A DNA stretch of 64,000 nt from Piscicola geometra (Eukaryota; Annelida; Clitellata; Hirudinida; Piscicolidae): positions 975,234-1,039,233 of the forward strand of contig OX030955.1 in assembly GCA_943735955.1 (NCBI GenBank). The letters are read 5' to 3'. The notes under the pieces are model-generated. The model made no database searches. It saw nothing but the letters and a program-made list of their open reading frames with translations, and was not told the DNA's origin. Positions 24,062-37,100 of this stretch are shown one piece after another. A program made the translations under genes and the position numbers. Positions within the stretch are counted from its first letter, which is position 1, and every line of letters starts with the position of its first letter.

Positions 24062-27000
24062 AAATTTATTCATCCAGTTTTAATCGTCATCCAGGTTTCT
24101 TAAACTCTTCTAGGAGATGTTTCAGGAGTGACACCAAAGGCACAATAGTTCACCCAACATCAACAATCTTCAAGCAACTTGTCTTTAACAACTTTCACCA
24201 CAACAGCAATACCTTCAACTCTTTCATATTCAAAAGATTTTCGGGTTTGAGGTATTTATCAAGCAAATCCAGCGATACACCTGATGGTTTAAAAAATGAA
24301 ACAAATAAGCCTACAAATACAAACAACTACTCCAAAACACACACTGAGACTACAAATGAAACAATTAATATTAAAAGTGCACTTAATCAAGAGAATGCAA
24401 AAGATACAACCAGCAGAGAAGAGATGCATGCGGAGAGGAAGGTGGAAGGGAAGAACTTGAATGATGACATCATCAACAAGATCGGCTTCGAGACATCTGT
24501 TGCTTCCAGGTTGTTGTTGCTTTCATGTTATTGTTGTTGTTGCTGCTGTTGTTTTGTGGCTGTTGTTGATGTTATTGTTGTTTCCAGGTTGATGTTGTTG
24601 TTTTGGCTAGTGTTGCTGTTGCAGGGTGGTTTATCGTGTGCTGAATCTACATGCCATTCACACCTCTGAAGACTTGCACCCACCTCCCAGTGATGATTCT
24701 GATGTGGCTGTGAAGGAGAAGGAGATAGTGATGAAAGGTTGTCATTTAATCGCCATCATCATCATTTCACCATCATCATCATTCTCACCATCATCATCAT
24801 CATTTCACCATCATCATCATCATTATTGTCTGTTCCAAAACTTTTCTTCTCACATAGGTCCATTTGACACTCTATTCCATATTCTATTTCTCTTCCTTCT
24901 CTGCCGTCTTCGCAGCTCTCTCTTCAATCTCCCTCACCTTCCCCTCCCCAGTGGACGTCCAGGGACAAAAGCGAGTGAAGACGGACTTCAGCAAGATCTA
25001 CACCGAGAACATCTTTGTGCCTCTCAGCAGAGCCATGCCAGAGTACCTGCTTGAGAGCAGGTGGGGTGGTCGTGTGTGCAGTGGTGTGCATTGGTATGGT
25101 GCAGTGGTGTGCATTGGTATGGTGCAGTGGTGTGCATTGGTATGGTGCAGTGGTGTGCATTGGTATGGTGCAGTGGTGTGCATTGGTATGGTGCAGTGGT
25201 GTGCATTGGTATGGTGCAGTGTAGTTTGTTGTGGTGGAATTTAGTGCAGTGGTTTTCGGAGTGTTGTGGAGAATGAATGAAGGAAGGAAGGAAGGATGGA
25301 AGAGGCATGCAAGAGTGCACACCGTTGTACGCAGTGAGTTGGAGAGCGTGAGCAAGTACACGCGCCGAAGTCCCTACCCGAAGAGAGACAACATCACCGT
25401 CTTCAAGAAGAAACACCTCGAGAAGAGGTGCGTGCAAGCCTGTGTTTGGCGCTGAACAATAGCAATAACAACAACAACAATAATAATAATAACAACAATA
25501 ATAATAAGAATAACAACAATAATAATAAGAATAACAACAATAATAACAACAATAGTAATAAAAATAGTGATGATAAAATGATGATGAGTGAGGAATGGAC
25601 GCGACAGGGCGATCGACAAGTGGGGCAGTCTGGAGAACTTGCAACTGCAGAAGGACTTCCTCAGGGCCAGACAGGAGAAGCTCAACAAGCGTATGTGTGT
25701 GTGCTTGTGTGCGTGTGTGTGCTTGTGTGCGTGTGTGCTTGTGTGTGTGCGTGGGTGTGTATATATTGTGGATGTGCGCCTCCAATGAAAGTCCCAGAAC
25801 ATTCTGCAAGCTGACTCCACAACGACCAAAACCACCACAGAGATGTTCTCGATGCGACAGGAGATGTACTCGTACCTGGAGGACAAGCAGTCGCCCTACT
25901 CCATCGAGAAGCCCTACCTCTACCAGCCGCAGGAGGAGTTCAAGGTCCTTGTCATCGAGCACTTGCTTCTTTTAATGCCATTGAGTGATGCTTTCATGGA
26001 GTAAGCTCAACCTCTGATGTGTAATACTTTGTGTAGGCATGCACCTTGCTAGAACATTCCACTCCCACCCCTCAGGAATCTTCGTTCCACAATGTGCCTT
26101 CTGCCAAAGTGGTTCTGTTCGCCATCGCATGGTGCTTCGGTGTTTTTTTGCTTGCTTGTTCGTTGAATGACCATGCCACACAAGGCTGTCAGAACTTACT
26201 GGGTCACTTCACTTCACCTATACCACCACGCACCACACTACACTACTTCACACCACACCAATCCATCCCACCACACCACTCCATCCCACCACACCACTCC
26301 ATCCCACCACACCACTCCATCCCACCACACCACTCCATCTCACCACACCACTCCATCCCACCACACCACTCCATCCCACCACACCACTCCATCCCACCAC
26401 ACCACTCTATCCCACCACACCACTCCATCCCACCACACCACTCCATCCCACCACACCACTCCATCCCACCACACCACTCCATCCCACCACACCACTCCAT
26501 CTCACCACACCACTCCATCCCACCACACCACTCCATCCCACCACACCACTCCATCCCACCACACCACTCCATCCCACCACACGGCCTTCCTTCAAGCAAC
26601 TCTCTGAACTGCGTGATGAAGTTGGTGGCGTGGTTGTACACAGGCTCACACTCCATGTTCGCCGAAGTCATCCACTCCGCTGCTGACACCATCAACCAGG
26701 TGCTGCCATCGTCCGCCTCCATCCATCATCACCACTACTACCATGATCATCTTCATCATCATCATCATCATTATCATTATCATCATCACCTTCATCATCT
26801 TCATCATCTTCATCATCTTCATCATCTTCATCATCATCATCACCACCATCACCTCCAGGTCATCTTGGCCATAGGCATCAAGCAGTCTCTTAAGGAGCCT
26901 GACTCCTCACATCCGTAATCATTATATCTCTCTTAATGTAATGACGATGATGATAATGAGGATAATAATTGTGATGATGATGGTGATGAAGATGATTATG

Positions 27001-29061
27001 ATGATGATGGTGATGATGATGATGATTATGATGATGATGAAGATGATGATGAAGATGATGATGAAGATGATGATGGTGATGGTGATGATTATGATTATGA
27101 TGATGATGGTGATGGTGATGATGATTATGATGATGATGATGATGATGATGAAGATGATGATGGTGATGATGATGATGGACAGATATGGATGGGCAAAGTT
27201 TCGGAATGTGTCGTCTCTCATCAGTGGAGTCGGCATATTCTGTGTGGGCTCAGGTGGGTGGTGATGATGATGATAATGCTGATGTTGATGATGATAAGGG
27301 TGATGATATAGATGATCATGATGATGATGAAAATCAAAAGCACCATGCTACAGGCCTTTCCTTCTACCACGGAGTCACTGGTCTCTTGTACCCCACCGAA
27401 CCCACATGCATGAACTGGGTGGGTGTGTGTACGTGAGAGTGCTTCAGGGTGCCGGAAGATTGGCATGTTGTATTGCTTGAGGGGTTCAACATTGCTTGTG
27501 TGTACAAATTGTGTATAAAATCTTTCTTTGCATCTTGCATGCAGGCACTCGCCACTCTAGGAGCCTCGTTCATCTTCGAAGGAGGTGTGTACGACATGGT
27601 CACACAACATCCACCATCATCATTACCACTATCACCATCATTACTACTACCATCACCACTACTTCCATCATCACCACCACTACCATCATCACCACTTCCA
27701 TCATCACCACTACCACCATCATCATCACCACCATTAAGCCGCCAATGTTTCAACAACGCCTAAGTAAACACAGAAAAACACAGTTGTATTGACTTTTCCT
27801 CTTCCTCCTCCACCTCCTTCTCCCCCTCTTTCTTTCTCTCTTCTTTCCCCTCCCCCTCTTTCTCCTCCACCTCCCCTCCCCCTCCTCCTTCCCCTCCCCC
27901 TCCACCTCCCCCTCCTCTTCCTCCTCCACCTCAGGCACACTTCTGGTTGCCCTCAATGAGCTGAACAAGGGTTCCAAGAAGGCGAACATCCCTTTCAAGG
28001 AGTACTGTCAGTATCATCATCATCAGTATCTTCATCATCATCATCAGTATCTTCATCATCATCATCACTAGTATCGTCACCATCATCATCATCGTCATTA
28101 ATATTAATAAAGATATTATTGTTATTTGCATAGTTTCCATCGTATTATTTATTTTTCATAAATATAAGTCGAATGGCTTGTATTGTGTGTACAAATGATG
28201 TCAATGAGGATGATGAAGTTATGACGTTGATGATGCGATTGAGACCACATGCCTCAGTGACCAGGGGCATCGACCCGACCACCACTGTCGTCTTGATGGA
28301 GGATGCTGCTGCTGTCTTGGGCATCGTCATCGCTAGTGCGTGTGCTTGCTGAGAGATTACTACACCATCACTGCAACACTGCATCACACCATCACATCAC
28401 ACCATCACATCACAGCATCACATCACACCATCACAAAATAACATAACCAAACCAAAGCTCTACGACCACAGGGCATACCATCACACCACACAACACCACA
28501 GCATCACACCATCACACCACACAACACCACAGCATCACACTATCACACCACACAACACCACAGCATCACACCATTGCATCACATAACACCACCACACCAC
28601 AGCATCACATAAGCACACATAAGCACACTTCACACCACACCACCCGCAGGCACAGCGATCAGCATCACACAGGTGACGGGTTCAGTGGTGCCTGACGCCA
28701 TAGGCTCCCTCCTCATCGGCACCCTCCTCGGCACTGTCGCCTCCTTCATCATCTACACCAACACTGCTGCCCTCGTCGGCAGGTGCCTTTTTATTGTTCT
28801 ATTTTTTATTGTTCTTATTTTTATCTCATTTACACCATTGTTTGTATAAAGTTAATGGTGTTGGTAATGATGATGATGATGATGATAATGATGCTGGTAA
28901 GGATGATGATGTTAATGATGTTGGTATTGATGATGATGATTTTGATAAAGATAAAGTTGGTTTAATTGTTTATGAAAATGATTAATTGAAGGTCGATTCC
29001 AGCGGAAAAGAGACTGGCGTTGGTCACTGAGCTGGAGAGCGACCGCATGATTCGGTACTGC

Positions 29062-29110
<49 letters not shown>

Positions 29111-30115
29111 CTCGATGTTTCCGGAATGTTTCATTTTTAGTTGAGCAACGGAACCATTCCAACCACATCCACTCAATCCACATTTCACCCTCTCTTCCCA
29201 CCACCAATTGTCTTCACTCCACTGTCTCTTTTTGCCACCTTTAGCTCTCCTCCTACCTTCTACAATGCACTCTTCTCGCCACCCATTCACCTCCTACCCA
29301 CTCTGACCATGCCACTCAACCACATTCCATCCACCCACCCACCCACCCACCCACCCACCCACCCACCCACCCACCACAGCACCCTGATCGACGTGAAGGC
29401 GACCGAGGCAGGGGGCAGGTTTGTGCGCTTCAAGGCCGAGGTGGACTTCGACGGCAGGGAGGTGACCAGGTCCTACCTGGAGACCCTCAACATCAATGAC
29501 TTGTACCAGGTGTGTTTGTTTTGTCGTTGTGTGCTTTTTCGTGGTTGAATGTTTTTTTATTTGTTCTTTTGTTTATTTGCTGTGTAGTTGTTTTATAGTT
29601 GTATGGTTGTTGTTGTTGTTGTATGGATGATGTGGTTCTTATTTATTAGCCTTTTAGTAGAATATTTCTAATGCTTTTGACTTGGTGTGAAAAGGGCAGC
29701 ATTCAAAGCAGTGGACTCAAAGCTCCATTACTTAAACACCACTGCAATTCATACTCTAAGTTACGCCTCCTTTGTTATGTGCATTTTCGATTTGGGCACA
29801 ACACGGCACGGGTGGTGACATCGCATGGCAGGAGATGAAGGCGGTGCAGTCGGTCGAAGACACAGAGGCGTTCATGCTCAAGCACGGAGAAAACGTCATC
29901 GATGCCCTGGGAAGTGCTGTCGACCGTATCGAGACCAATCTCAAGGTGGTGGAGCGAGGGAAGAGGAAAATATGGGGAGAGGGTTAGGCGAAGAGAAAGG
30001 GATTATGATAGGATATTAGGATGCTATCGAGTCATTCAGTGCAGTAACAGCAGTTTGCACCCCTCGACAGAAGAAGCACCCTGAGATACGACACTGTGAC
30101 CTGGAGCAACTCTGA
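24062..30115 (+). CDS. SLC30A9: SLC30A9-like (ZnT9) mitochondrial zinc transporter, 19 exons seen
   Basis: Cation-diffusion-facilitator family member. ZnT9 exports zinc from mitochondria. Exons: 24062-24509, 24625-24737, 24952-25060, 25335-25427, 25608-25690, 25841-25944, 26076-26131, 26597-26699, 26859-26914, 27183-27253, 27354-27418, 27545-27584, 27935-28006, 28258-28335, 28650-28782, 28992-29054, 29380-29509, 29832-29945, 30071-30115. All phases close. Recognisable stretches are LVAWLYTGSHSMFAEVIHSA (TM1-TM2 with the H-x3-D metal site HSAAD), SSLISGVGIFCVGS, TVVLMEDAAAVLGIVIA, RFKAEVDFDGREVTRSYLE and the C-terminus KKHPEIRHCDLEQL. The first exon is Ser/Arg/Asn-rich, fitting a mitochondrial leader, but has no usable ATG. 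It begins at an acceptor (ttgccag) in phase 1, so a short 5' exon with the start codon is still missing. Introns 7 and 8 of this list are unusual; see findings. Confidence 0.93.
25081..25216. repeat. 23-bp minisatellite next to an SLC30A9 donor
   Basis: About six copies of a 23-bp unit based on gtgcattggtatggtgcagt begin 20 bases after the donor that follows the exon ending at 25060. The intron's first bases (gtggggtggtcgtgtgtgca) resemble the unit. Confidence 0.93.
26260..26580. repeat. 18-bp minisatellite encoding HHSIPP in frame with SLC30A9
   Basis: About 17 copies of caccactccatcccacca in the intron 26132-26596. The unit length is a multiple of three, so copy-number change would not alter the frame. 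In the frame of the flanking exons it reads HHSIPP repeated. Confidence 0.95.
26730..27175. repeat. ATC/GAT-rich microsatellites in two SLC30A9 introns
   Basis: 26730-26850 is a (cat/ctt)n tract between the exons at 26597 and 26859, reading poly-His in the exon frame. 26940-27175 is a (gat)n tract in the next intron. Similar (gat)n and (cat)n tracts lie at 27255-27335, 27600-27735, 28008-28100 and 28870-28945. Confidence 0.9.
28376..28640. repeat. CATCACACCACAG-type degenerate array
   Basis: Degenerate cac-rich repeats (core accacagcatcacaccatca) fill the SLC30A9 intron 28336-28649 up to its acceptor cacccgcag. Many copies carry acaccacag, a weak acceptor look-alike. Confidence 0.85.
29059..29379. 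repeat. Two short arrays in one SLC30A9 intron
   Basis: (tgt)n at 29059-29110 and (ccca)n at 29332-29372. The second runs straight into the acceptor ccaccacag of the exon starting at 29380 and serves as its pyrimidine tract. Confidence 0.9.
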
Positions 30116-30236
30116 ACATCCAGCTGGGGCTGCTCTTCTCATTGATTTCTAAGTTGTTTTACTGCTCAAGTGTTCACAACCGCACTTCCATTAAATACAG
30201 CACCATACTACGATCAAAGCACCACGCCACCACTAC

Positions 30237-30757
30237 ATGAGTGAGAAGAACTCATTCATTTCAGTCTTTTCTATGCTTATTCGACAAACTTCAGCTGATG
30301 AAACGTCTCAAATGATTGCTTTACTGATCGAACGCTTAGGCAGTCAAATACATATTGTGCATAGAAATTACTGTGAATCGTTTGCGAAAATGAAGTCTTT
30401 GCCTTATCTTTCCTATAAACCTGTGCATAGTAAAATATGCCTAAATATGTTTAAAATTCATAACTGTACTGCTCCAATTGATTATAAAAATCTAATTAAA
30501 CAACCCCCTAAATCTGGTCTAAGATCATCTACCTTTAAGCGTTCTTTTCGTTTTCCAGTTAAACACTCTTTTGCTAAACGTTCTTTTTCTTACTGTGGTC
30601 CTCTTTTATGGAATTCTTTACCTTCTTCTTTAACTTCAACTAAGTCACTCATAACTTTCCGTCGAGGCCTGAAGACGTACTTGTTCGGGACGTGATGGCT
30701 GAGCGCTTTTGTTAAAGGGCGCTATACAAATCATTAGTGATTGATAGTCGGGTGTAT
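30237..30757 (+). mobile_element. 5'-truncated non-LTR retrotransposon: reverse-transcriptase C-terminus and 3' tail
   Basis: An open frame to 30695 ends FSYCGPLLWNSLPSSLTSTK and LITFRRGLKTYLFGT. This matches the usual end of LINE-type ORF2 proteins (R-S-F-x-x-x-G-P-x-L-W-N-S-L-P). It is followed by gcgctatacaaatcattagt and attgatag, a typical short-repeat LINE tail. The catalytic YADD and endonuclease regions are absent, so this is a dead 5' truncation. It sits about 120 bases downstream of the SLC30A9-like stop codon, in the gap before the convergent ABCA gene. Confidence 0.75.
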
Positions 30758-30770
30758 GCTCATCTACATG

Positions 30771-30962
30771 GCGAGCGGGTTGGCTTGGATGGTAAAGTCG
30801 TTGGACCTGCAACTTAAAGGTCGCCAGTTTGAATCCCTGTTCAGCCAACCGTGAGCTATCATATACCTAGTTTATATGATGCGGTGTTTCACGACTTATG
30901 TCGTGTGAGTGGCGCCTCAGTTGCGTGCCTTGGCGCATTATAAATAGGCATTATTATATTAT
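30771..30962 (+). mobile_element. tRNA-derived SINE, 192 bp, with 11-bp TSD
   Basis: A tRNA-like head carries an A-box-like tggcttggatgg (30781-30792) and a B-box-like agtttgaatcc (30826-30836). The body ends in ggcgcattataaatagg and an att-rich tail. Direct repeats tcatctacatg flank it at 30760-30770 and 30963-30973, marking the insertion. It lies between the convergent SLC30A9 and ABCA genes. Its 3' end differs from the LINE tail next to it. Confidence 0.8.
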
Positions 30963-31181
30963 TCATCTACATGCTTCACGATAGAAATCATCAAAAAGGT
31001 TCACGTCTATAAAGCTTCCTACATTGATGAGTAGTCTATTCACCGTGTCGACGTGATTGAATATGAGTGAAATGGTGAAAGTTGCCCTCTAAAACTATAA
31101 AGACTCAAAGACTCCGAAGAGATTTTGATGCGTAATTGAAGCTGGTCTCTCGCTGGCCACTGCTGTCTTCCCATCGAGGTC

Positions 31182-34100
31182 TCAGTGCTGTTTCTTGGCG
31201 AAGCCGATGAAGAGTTCCTCGAGGGTGGTCTGAGCCACCGAGTAGTCCTCCACCATGAAGGGCTCACGTGCTTTCTCGAGCGCTTGGAAGAGACTCGACC
31301 AGGTGATCGGGAGAGGGGCGTTGTGTGGAATGTAAGGAATGCTGGAATTGTGGGAAGGGTAGTCGAGGTTGTTGAGATTGTTTTGTGGAATGTGTCTGGA
31401 TGCTTCGAGGCTGTCGTGCTGGAAAGTAGGGTGTTGGAGTGGTGCTGGCGAGATGTGGTAGTGCAGGAGACCTTCGTGATGGTCCTTGAGAATGTTGTTT
31501 GGAAACATCTGCGGGGAGATCACCCCCACTGTATCATGGAGTATCCGAGACCTACAGTTTCCTTCACAGCTTCTTCAACACGAGCAAACAAGACTCACTT
31601 TGTTGATGAAGGAGGCTAGACACTTGGTGTAGTACCTAACCACCTCCTGCTTCTTATTCGCCTTCATCTTTATCACCACCGTGAAGCCACCTGTGGAGGA
31701 AAGAAGCCGGGTGGTAGTACTTGTACGTTACATTCAAGGCATGTAGACCTTTTTATTGTTGTGCCATTATAATCCACAAAATATTCATTACGAGACATAA
31801 TGGTGCTTAATTGTAGAGACGCAAATAGAATGGTTTGTGACCTCCGAACTTTGACTTGAGGTGCTGTGTGGAGCCGAGACACTGGAACCTGCCATTGACC
31901 ATGATGGCTATCCTGGTGCACAGGGCCTCACACTCCTCCATGCTTCAATCGGAATTCAAATATGTTTTCACAATCTTCTTCATTTATCCGTTCATTCCCT
32001 CACTCCCTCAATCACTCATTCATTTCCTTATTCGCTCATTCATTCATCTCTTTATTCATCATCAAATGCAATCTCCAGAGAGGATGCGCACCTGTGTGAA
32101 GTTAGCACAATAGTCTTTCCGGTCTGTCTAACAGCTGTGATGACGTTCCACAACTTCCTTCTTGCCGCAGGATCCATGCCTGCACGTCAATGTGTTTCAT
32201 TGACGTGATGATGTGATGTGCAGAGTTGATGTGTTATCGTCCACTGTATTCAGAATATTCATTTCAGCAAGCCGTGAAATAAATTGATAAGTCCAGAAAA
32301 TGTATAAAAGTAAAACACGCATACATTGCGTTTCTTCAACCGTGCCGTCACCAAAACTCATTTCCTTACTAAACCTGTTGTGGGCTCATCGAGGAAGACG
32401 ATCGGAGGGTTGCCCACGAGTGAGATGGCCACACCCAGCTTCCTCTTGTTGCCTCCGCTGAAGTGGTGTGCTTAGTGCTAGTCTCGCAACTTCTGCGCAT
32501 AATATGCTTTCATTAACCATCAGCCAACTAGATAGCAACCTTAAATTTCCAGCTTTCTTGTCGGCATGGTCTGATAGCAGGAAAATCTCTACTAGGTTAT
32601 CAACCACCTCTCTCAGCTCTGAAAACCTGCGTGCATTTGTATCAAGTTAAGAAAAACCTATTAGTCGAAAACAGCAAAGAAGAGCATCAACAACGGCAAC
32701 AGCACCTGATTCCTCGGAGCGAGGCGTAGAAGAAGAGTGTTTCTCTGACAGTCATCTGGTCGACCAGGGCATCGAACTGAGGACAGTATCCTATAGAGGA
32801 GGTGTACTGCCCCCACTTCTCCCCGTTTATATGCACCTGCCCCTCTTCCATCACTTCCTCCCCGACCAACATCTTGAACGTTGTCGTCTTGCCTGCTCCG
32901 TTCACTCCCAGCAGACCAAAGCACTCACCCTTGGAATTTATTATAATTTCTTGATGCAAAATGCTGCAGTATGAACTGTTTAAAATGTTCAGTCGCATAA
33001 AAACCTCGCTCGACAAACCTTCTTGATCGTCAAGCAGAGGTTGTCGACAGCCAGCAGACGACCATAGAACTTGGACACCTTTATCAGCACCAGGGCATTC
33101 TTATCCGATTCCAGATCTTTAGTCATCAACGATAGAGTTTTATTTTCTTCTTCAAACACGTCACTGTCGTAAATTTCTTCTTGGGGCACAAGAGTGCAAG
33201 TGTTTCCATTGCTGGCAGTGCCTTCTGATAGCACGGTTATGTTGGTTCTCACCGAGGTTTCCTGCGTGGAAGAAAGTTTTATCGTGTTACAAATAAACCT
33301 CTCATATTTGTGTTTGTATTATTGCTTCAAAACCTACGTTGTTCTCGACAGCTGCATGCTTGGCGAAGTCCTTGCGTTTGTAATGCCTGTTCTTCTTCAG
33401 CGCCAACAACACTCGTTGCCGCAAGTATTCATGAAGAAAGAGCACAATCACGCCGATCAATCCCTGCAGTCCCATAAAAACCACCGATCTGCCAGCGCCT
33501 GAACCGTCCAACGCGAGGTAGTTTTCGTCGTAGAAAAGACACAAGTCGCCGCAATTTTCTGTGTGGGAAGATAGTAGATAAGTTGATTGCATCAAAGTTT
33601 TAAATAGACGGTGCTACTCTCACAAAAAGCACTCTTCAGCTAGAATAACAATACTCTCACCACGACAGCATGGGAAAGTTGCATTGTCGCTTTTTAATCT
33701 ATCGCAGAAGGTCTTCAAACCAGATCCCAAATAATTCTTCTCAATGCCTCCACAGATCTTCAAGCCTGTAGTGATTCGATTTATCTCTGAAACATCAATA
33801 AATGCTACCTATTGAATGAAAGGTTTTGGCATAAGAAAGTTTATCTAAGTTTTCCGCATAATAAATTCAGATGAAAGCCCAACCCTATCGAATAACAACT
33901 TTTTATCGAATCTATCGCTGCAATCAAATTAGATTATTATGACACAGATTCCAAAAGACAAAGGTACCTTGATAGTTGAACGAGATGTCGAGGAGTCCCT
34001 TCGAGAGGCTGAAGTTCGGAAAGAGGGCGTAGAAGAGCCACTCGAGCTTGTAGGCGACGTATGCGATCTTGAAGGTGGGGTACTTCATGATGGTGATCAT

Positions 34101-37100
34101 GAGGTTCGCCACCGTGCCTGCGGTGGTGAAGGTATTGCCAATGAATGAAAAAATGAATGATAAAAAGATACAATAGGTTGTGGTTTTATCAATTCCGTGA
34201 TCAAATAATTGTAAATCTAGCCATTGCACGCACCCGTGAAGACGTTGACTACGGTGATGAGGATGTATCCGTTGGAAGGGTCCATGGGCAGCAGGGACAC
34301 ACAGTACACCAACCCCAACATCGCCCAAAAATAGGTCACCAGGAGGAAGACTACGTAACTGAGTGGTAAAAGAGTGGTTTTGTGAAAGTCGCACTTCAAG
34401 ATTTTAGTTTACAAATAGTTATTTTCTGATTTTCAGAGCAATTAAGTTATGCTATCAATCTATTTACCTACTGAACCACTTGCCCATCACTCACCGCAGA
34501 TTCTCGACGTACCCTTCGGTCTGGAAGCCTAGGATGACGACGATCACGCTGGTGAGAGGCAGGAGATAGTTGATGGCGTCCCAAAGGAACGAAGTGGCCC
34601 AAAAAGTGACCGGGTCAGCACCGCTCATGAACTGAGAGTGTTTCGATCCACAGTGTCTTTCAGAGATGATGAAGATGATGAAGGTTCCGATCATAAGACT
34701 CATGCCGAATGCCACCGAGTTCGAAAGAATGCCTGCAGACAAGGTGATGTTGTTCAGCTTCGCAATGCCCACCAAAGTCTTGTTTCGGTGCCAAGGCAGT
34801 GGGAAGTTGATGGTGTGGATGGTCGGAAAGGTGGAAACGGAAATGTTATTTGAAGAAGGAGGAGATTGAGGGTTCGGGACAGGATTGGACGAAGACCGGT
34901 CGAAAAGGTACTTGCAGAGTCTGATGTTGTTCACCTTGTTCATGACCAGTGGCATGGCGTGGTAGGCCTCGTCTTGGAAGAACCCCTCTATTCTGTTGTC
35001 TGCTATAGTCACCTTTGAAAAAGTAGAAGCTGACGTTTCAAAATAAGGAACTTTAAGAAAAAGAGCTTATTGGGATAAAATGAAAATAGGGCATTTTCTT
35101 GTGTTATGCACGCTAACATGCATCATAAAACCTTGAGCGCAAACAGATAATTTCTCTTGTATTTGAAGATATTTTGTTTGGCCATCTGCATTAGGTATTC
35201 GTCGAGGGAAAAGTTGCCATATAGGAAGTGCTCTTTGAACTGCAAAGAGTTGCTAAGGTTTGTGCCTGGTTTCCTGAGTACCACGACCTCCACGTCATCA
35301 TTCAACACCTGCTTCACGCATCTCTCCCAAACTGAGTTGACAGTGGCTGGAACTTTCCCGTAGTCGAATAGCACTGGAGTGATGTACCTGTGGGGAAGTC
35401 ACCGACCATCAATTTTCTTTGAGTCGACTCAAAGTCTGAATATGCTATAAATAGAAATTGAGCTGAAAAAGTAAAAATGATATAACATTTATTTTAATCA
35501 CCTTTCGCATAAAATACTTGGTAACTTAAAAAAGCTTTTCCAAAAAACGAAAGCACTTACTTGGGTTGCCAGTGTGGTATGTTGTCGAAGGGGATGTCGA
35601 TGAGGAGGGCGGGAGGGTTTCCCTTGGTCTGCATGTTGTGGATGGCGATGCATGCAAGGAGGGTGAAGATGAAGGGCAGCAGCAGCTGGAAAAAAAACAT
35701 CTTCCAGTCCCTCAGCGAGTTGAGAACCCTCTTGCCGAAGAGACTGATGCTCTGCGCCACTTTGCGTTTGAAGAAGCCCTGTTTGCTGAAGTCCTTGCTG
35801 AAGAACTCTTTGTATCGCGTTTTTTCTGTGTTTTAGTAGATTACTGGTTGGTTGTATAACTATTTACAACGTTTGAAACTCATTTTTTGAAAGCAATCAA
35901 ATGATAAACTTTCAATAGCTTTATAAACTTTGGATTATACCGATTTCCACTGAAGAATGAGGGTCATACTCAGACATTCCTGGGCAGTCGTCTGCAATCA
36001 TGAATAACTTATAATTTAATATATTTTTATTCTTCATTTTCGTTAAAAAGATTGAAATAAAATAAATAGGAATGAAACAGTTGAAACGAACTTCTTTCTT
36101 TGACCCCTCATTCAAACTCCTCTAACCATTGAACTCTTCGGCTGTAGCAAGCTTGAAAGGAAAACTTTGCCTGTTGATGACCTTGTTTTTATATCCAATG
36201 GCCTCTGTCTCATCCCACTCGATGCAGTCTTGACCCTCTGATACCCTGCAGGCATTTTTTTGCATGCAGTTGTCTTACATTTCATGCGTGCTAATGTTGA
36301 ATTTAGTTAGAATAAGAAACGCTTTTTGTAACGAAAATTTGAACAATTGAGAAATAGGGAACAACTTGATGAAGACTTCTTCCATGGTGGAGACGGACAC
36401 TCCAAAGCTCTCAATGCCCAGCTCCTCCTGCTCCGTCTCAATCACCTTCAGCATTAAGTGAATATTATCTTGCTATTCGGAACCTCTCATCCAATATTTT
36501 TCAGCATAATTTTTAAATAACCGCAAGCACACTGGGTTGAATTTGTTGAGCCTCAGACCGCAAGAACTTGTTGAGTACCTTGAAGAGCTTGGCGATTCTC
36601 TTGCTCTCTTCCTTTGGCAGCAAGTAGATCAGTTCTGTTCCAAGCTCACTCTCGAACTTGGCGTTCATAACATTCTGTGTTATCAAGTCAGTGAGACTCT
36701 TTGGATCACACTGGCCATTCTTGGTGATAGTCAGGTGGTAGCCTATTCCTGTGGGAAGAGGGTGAATCAAACATGATAAACGCCGAAAGTGTTTTGTCTC
36801 ATCAACATAGTTTTGAATACTTTTTCAACTTTTCTATTCAACACCTATCTTTTCTTCTCACCACACCCACCATATCTATTCTTCAGAAACATCGGAGTGC
36901 CATAGCATTTGATCTTTCCAGAGGCCATAATGGCAATCCTGTCTGCCAGGTAGTCAGCCTCGTCCATGAAGTGCGTGCTCAAGACGATACTCCTGCCACC
37001 CCTCACTTGCTGCAGCAGCTCCCACGTCTGCCTGCGAGACTCTGGGTCCATGCCAGAGGTGGGCTCGTCCAAGATGACGAACTGATGTTGAGAGCGTGTG

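Noticed and set aside
30771..30850. Functional tRNA gene
   Set aside because: A- and B-box-like motifs are present, but there is no acceptor-stem pairing and a target-site duplication encloses a longer body, so it is a SINE.
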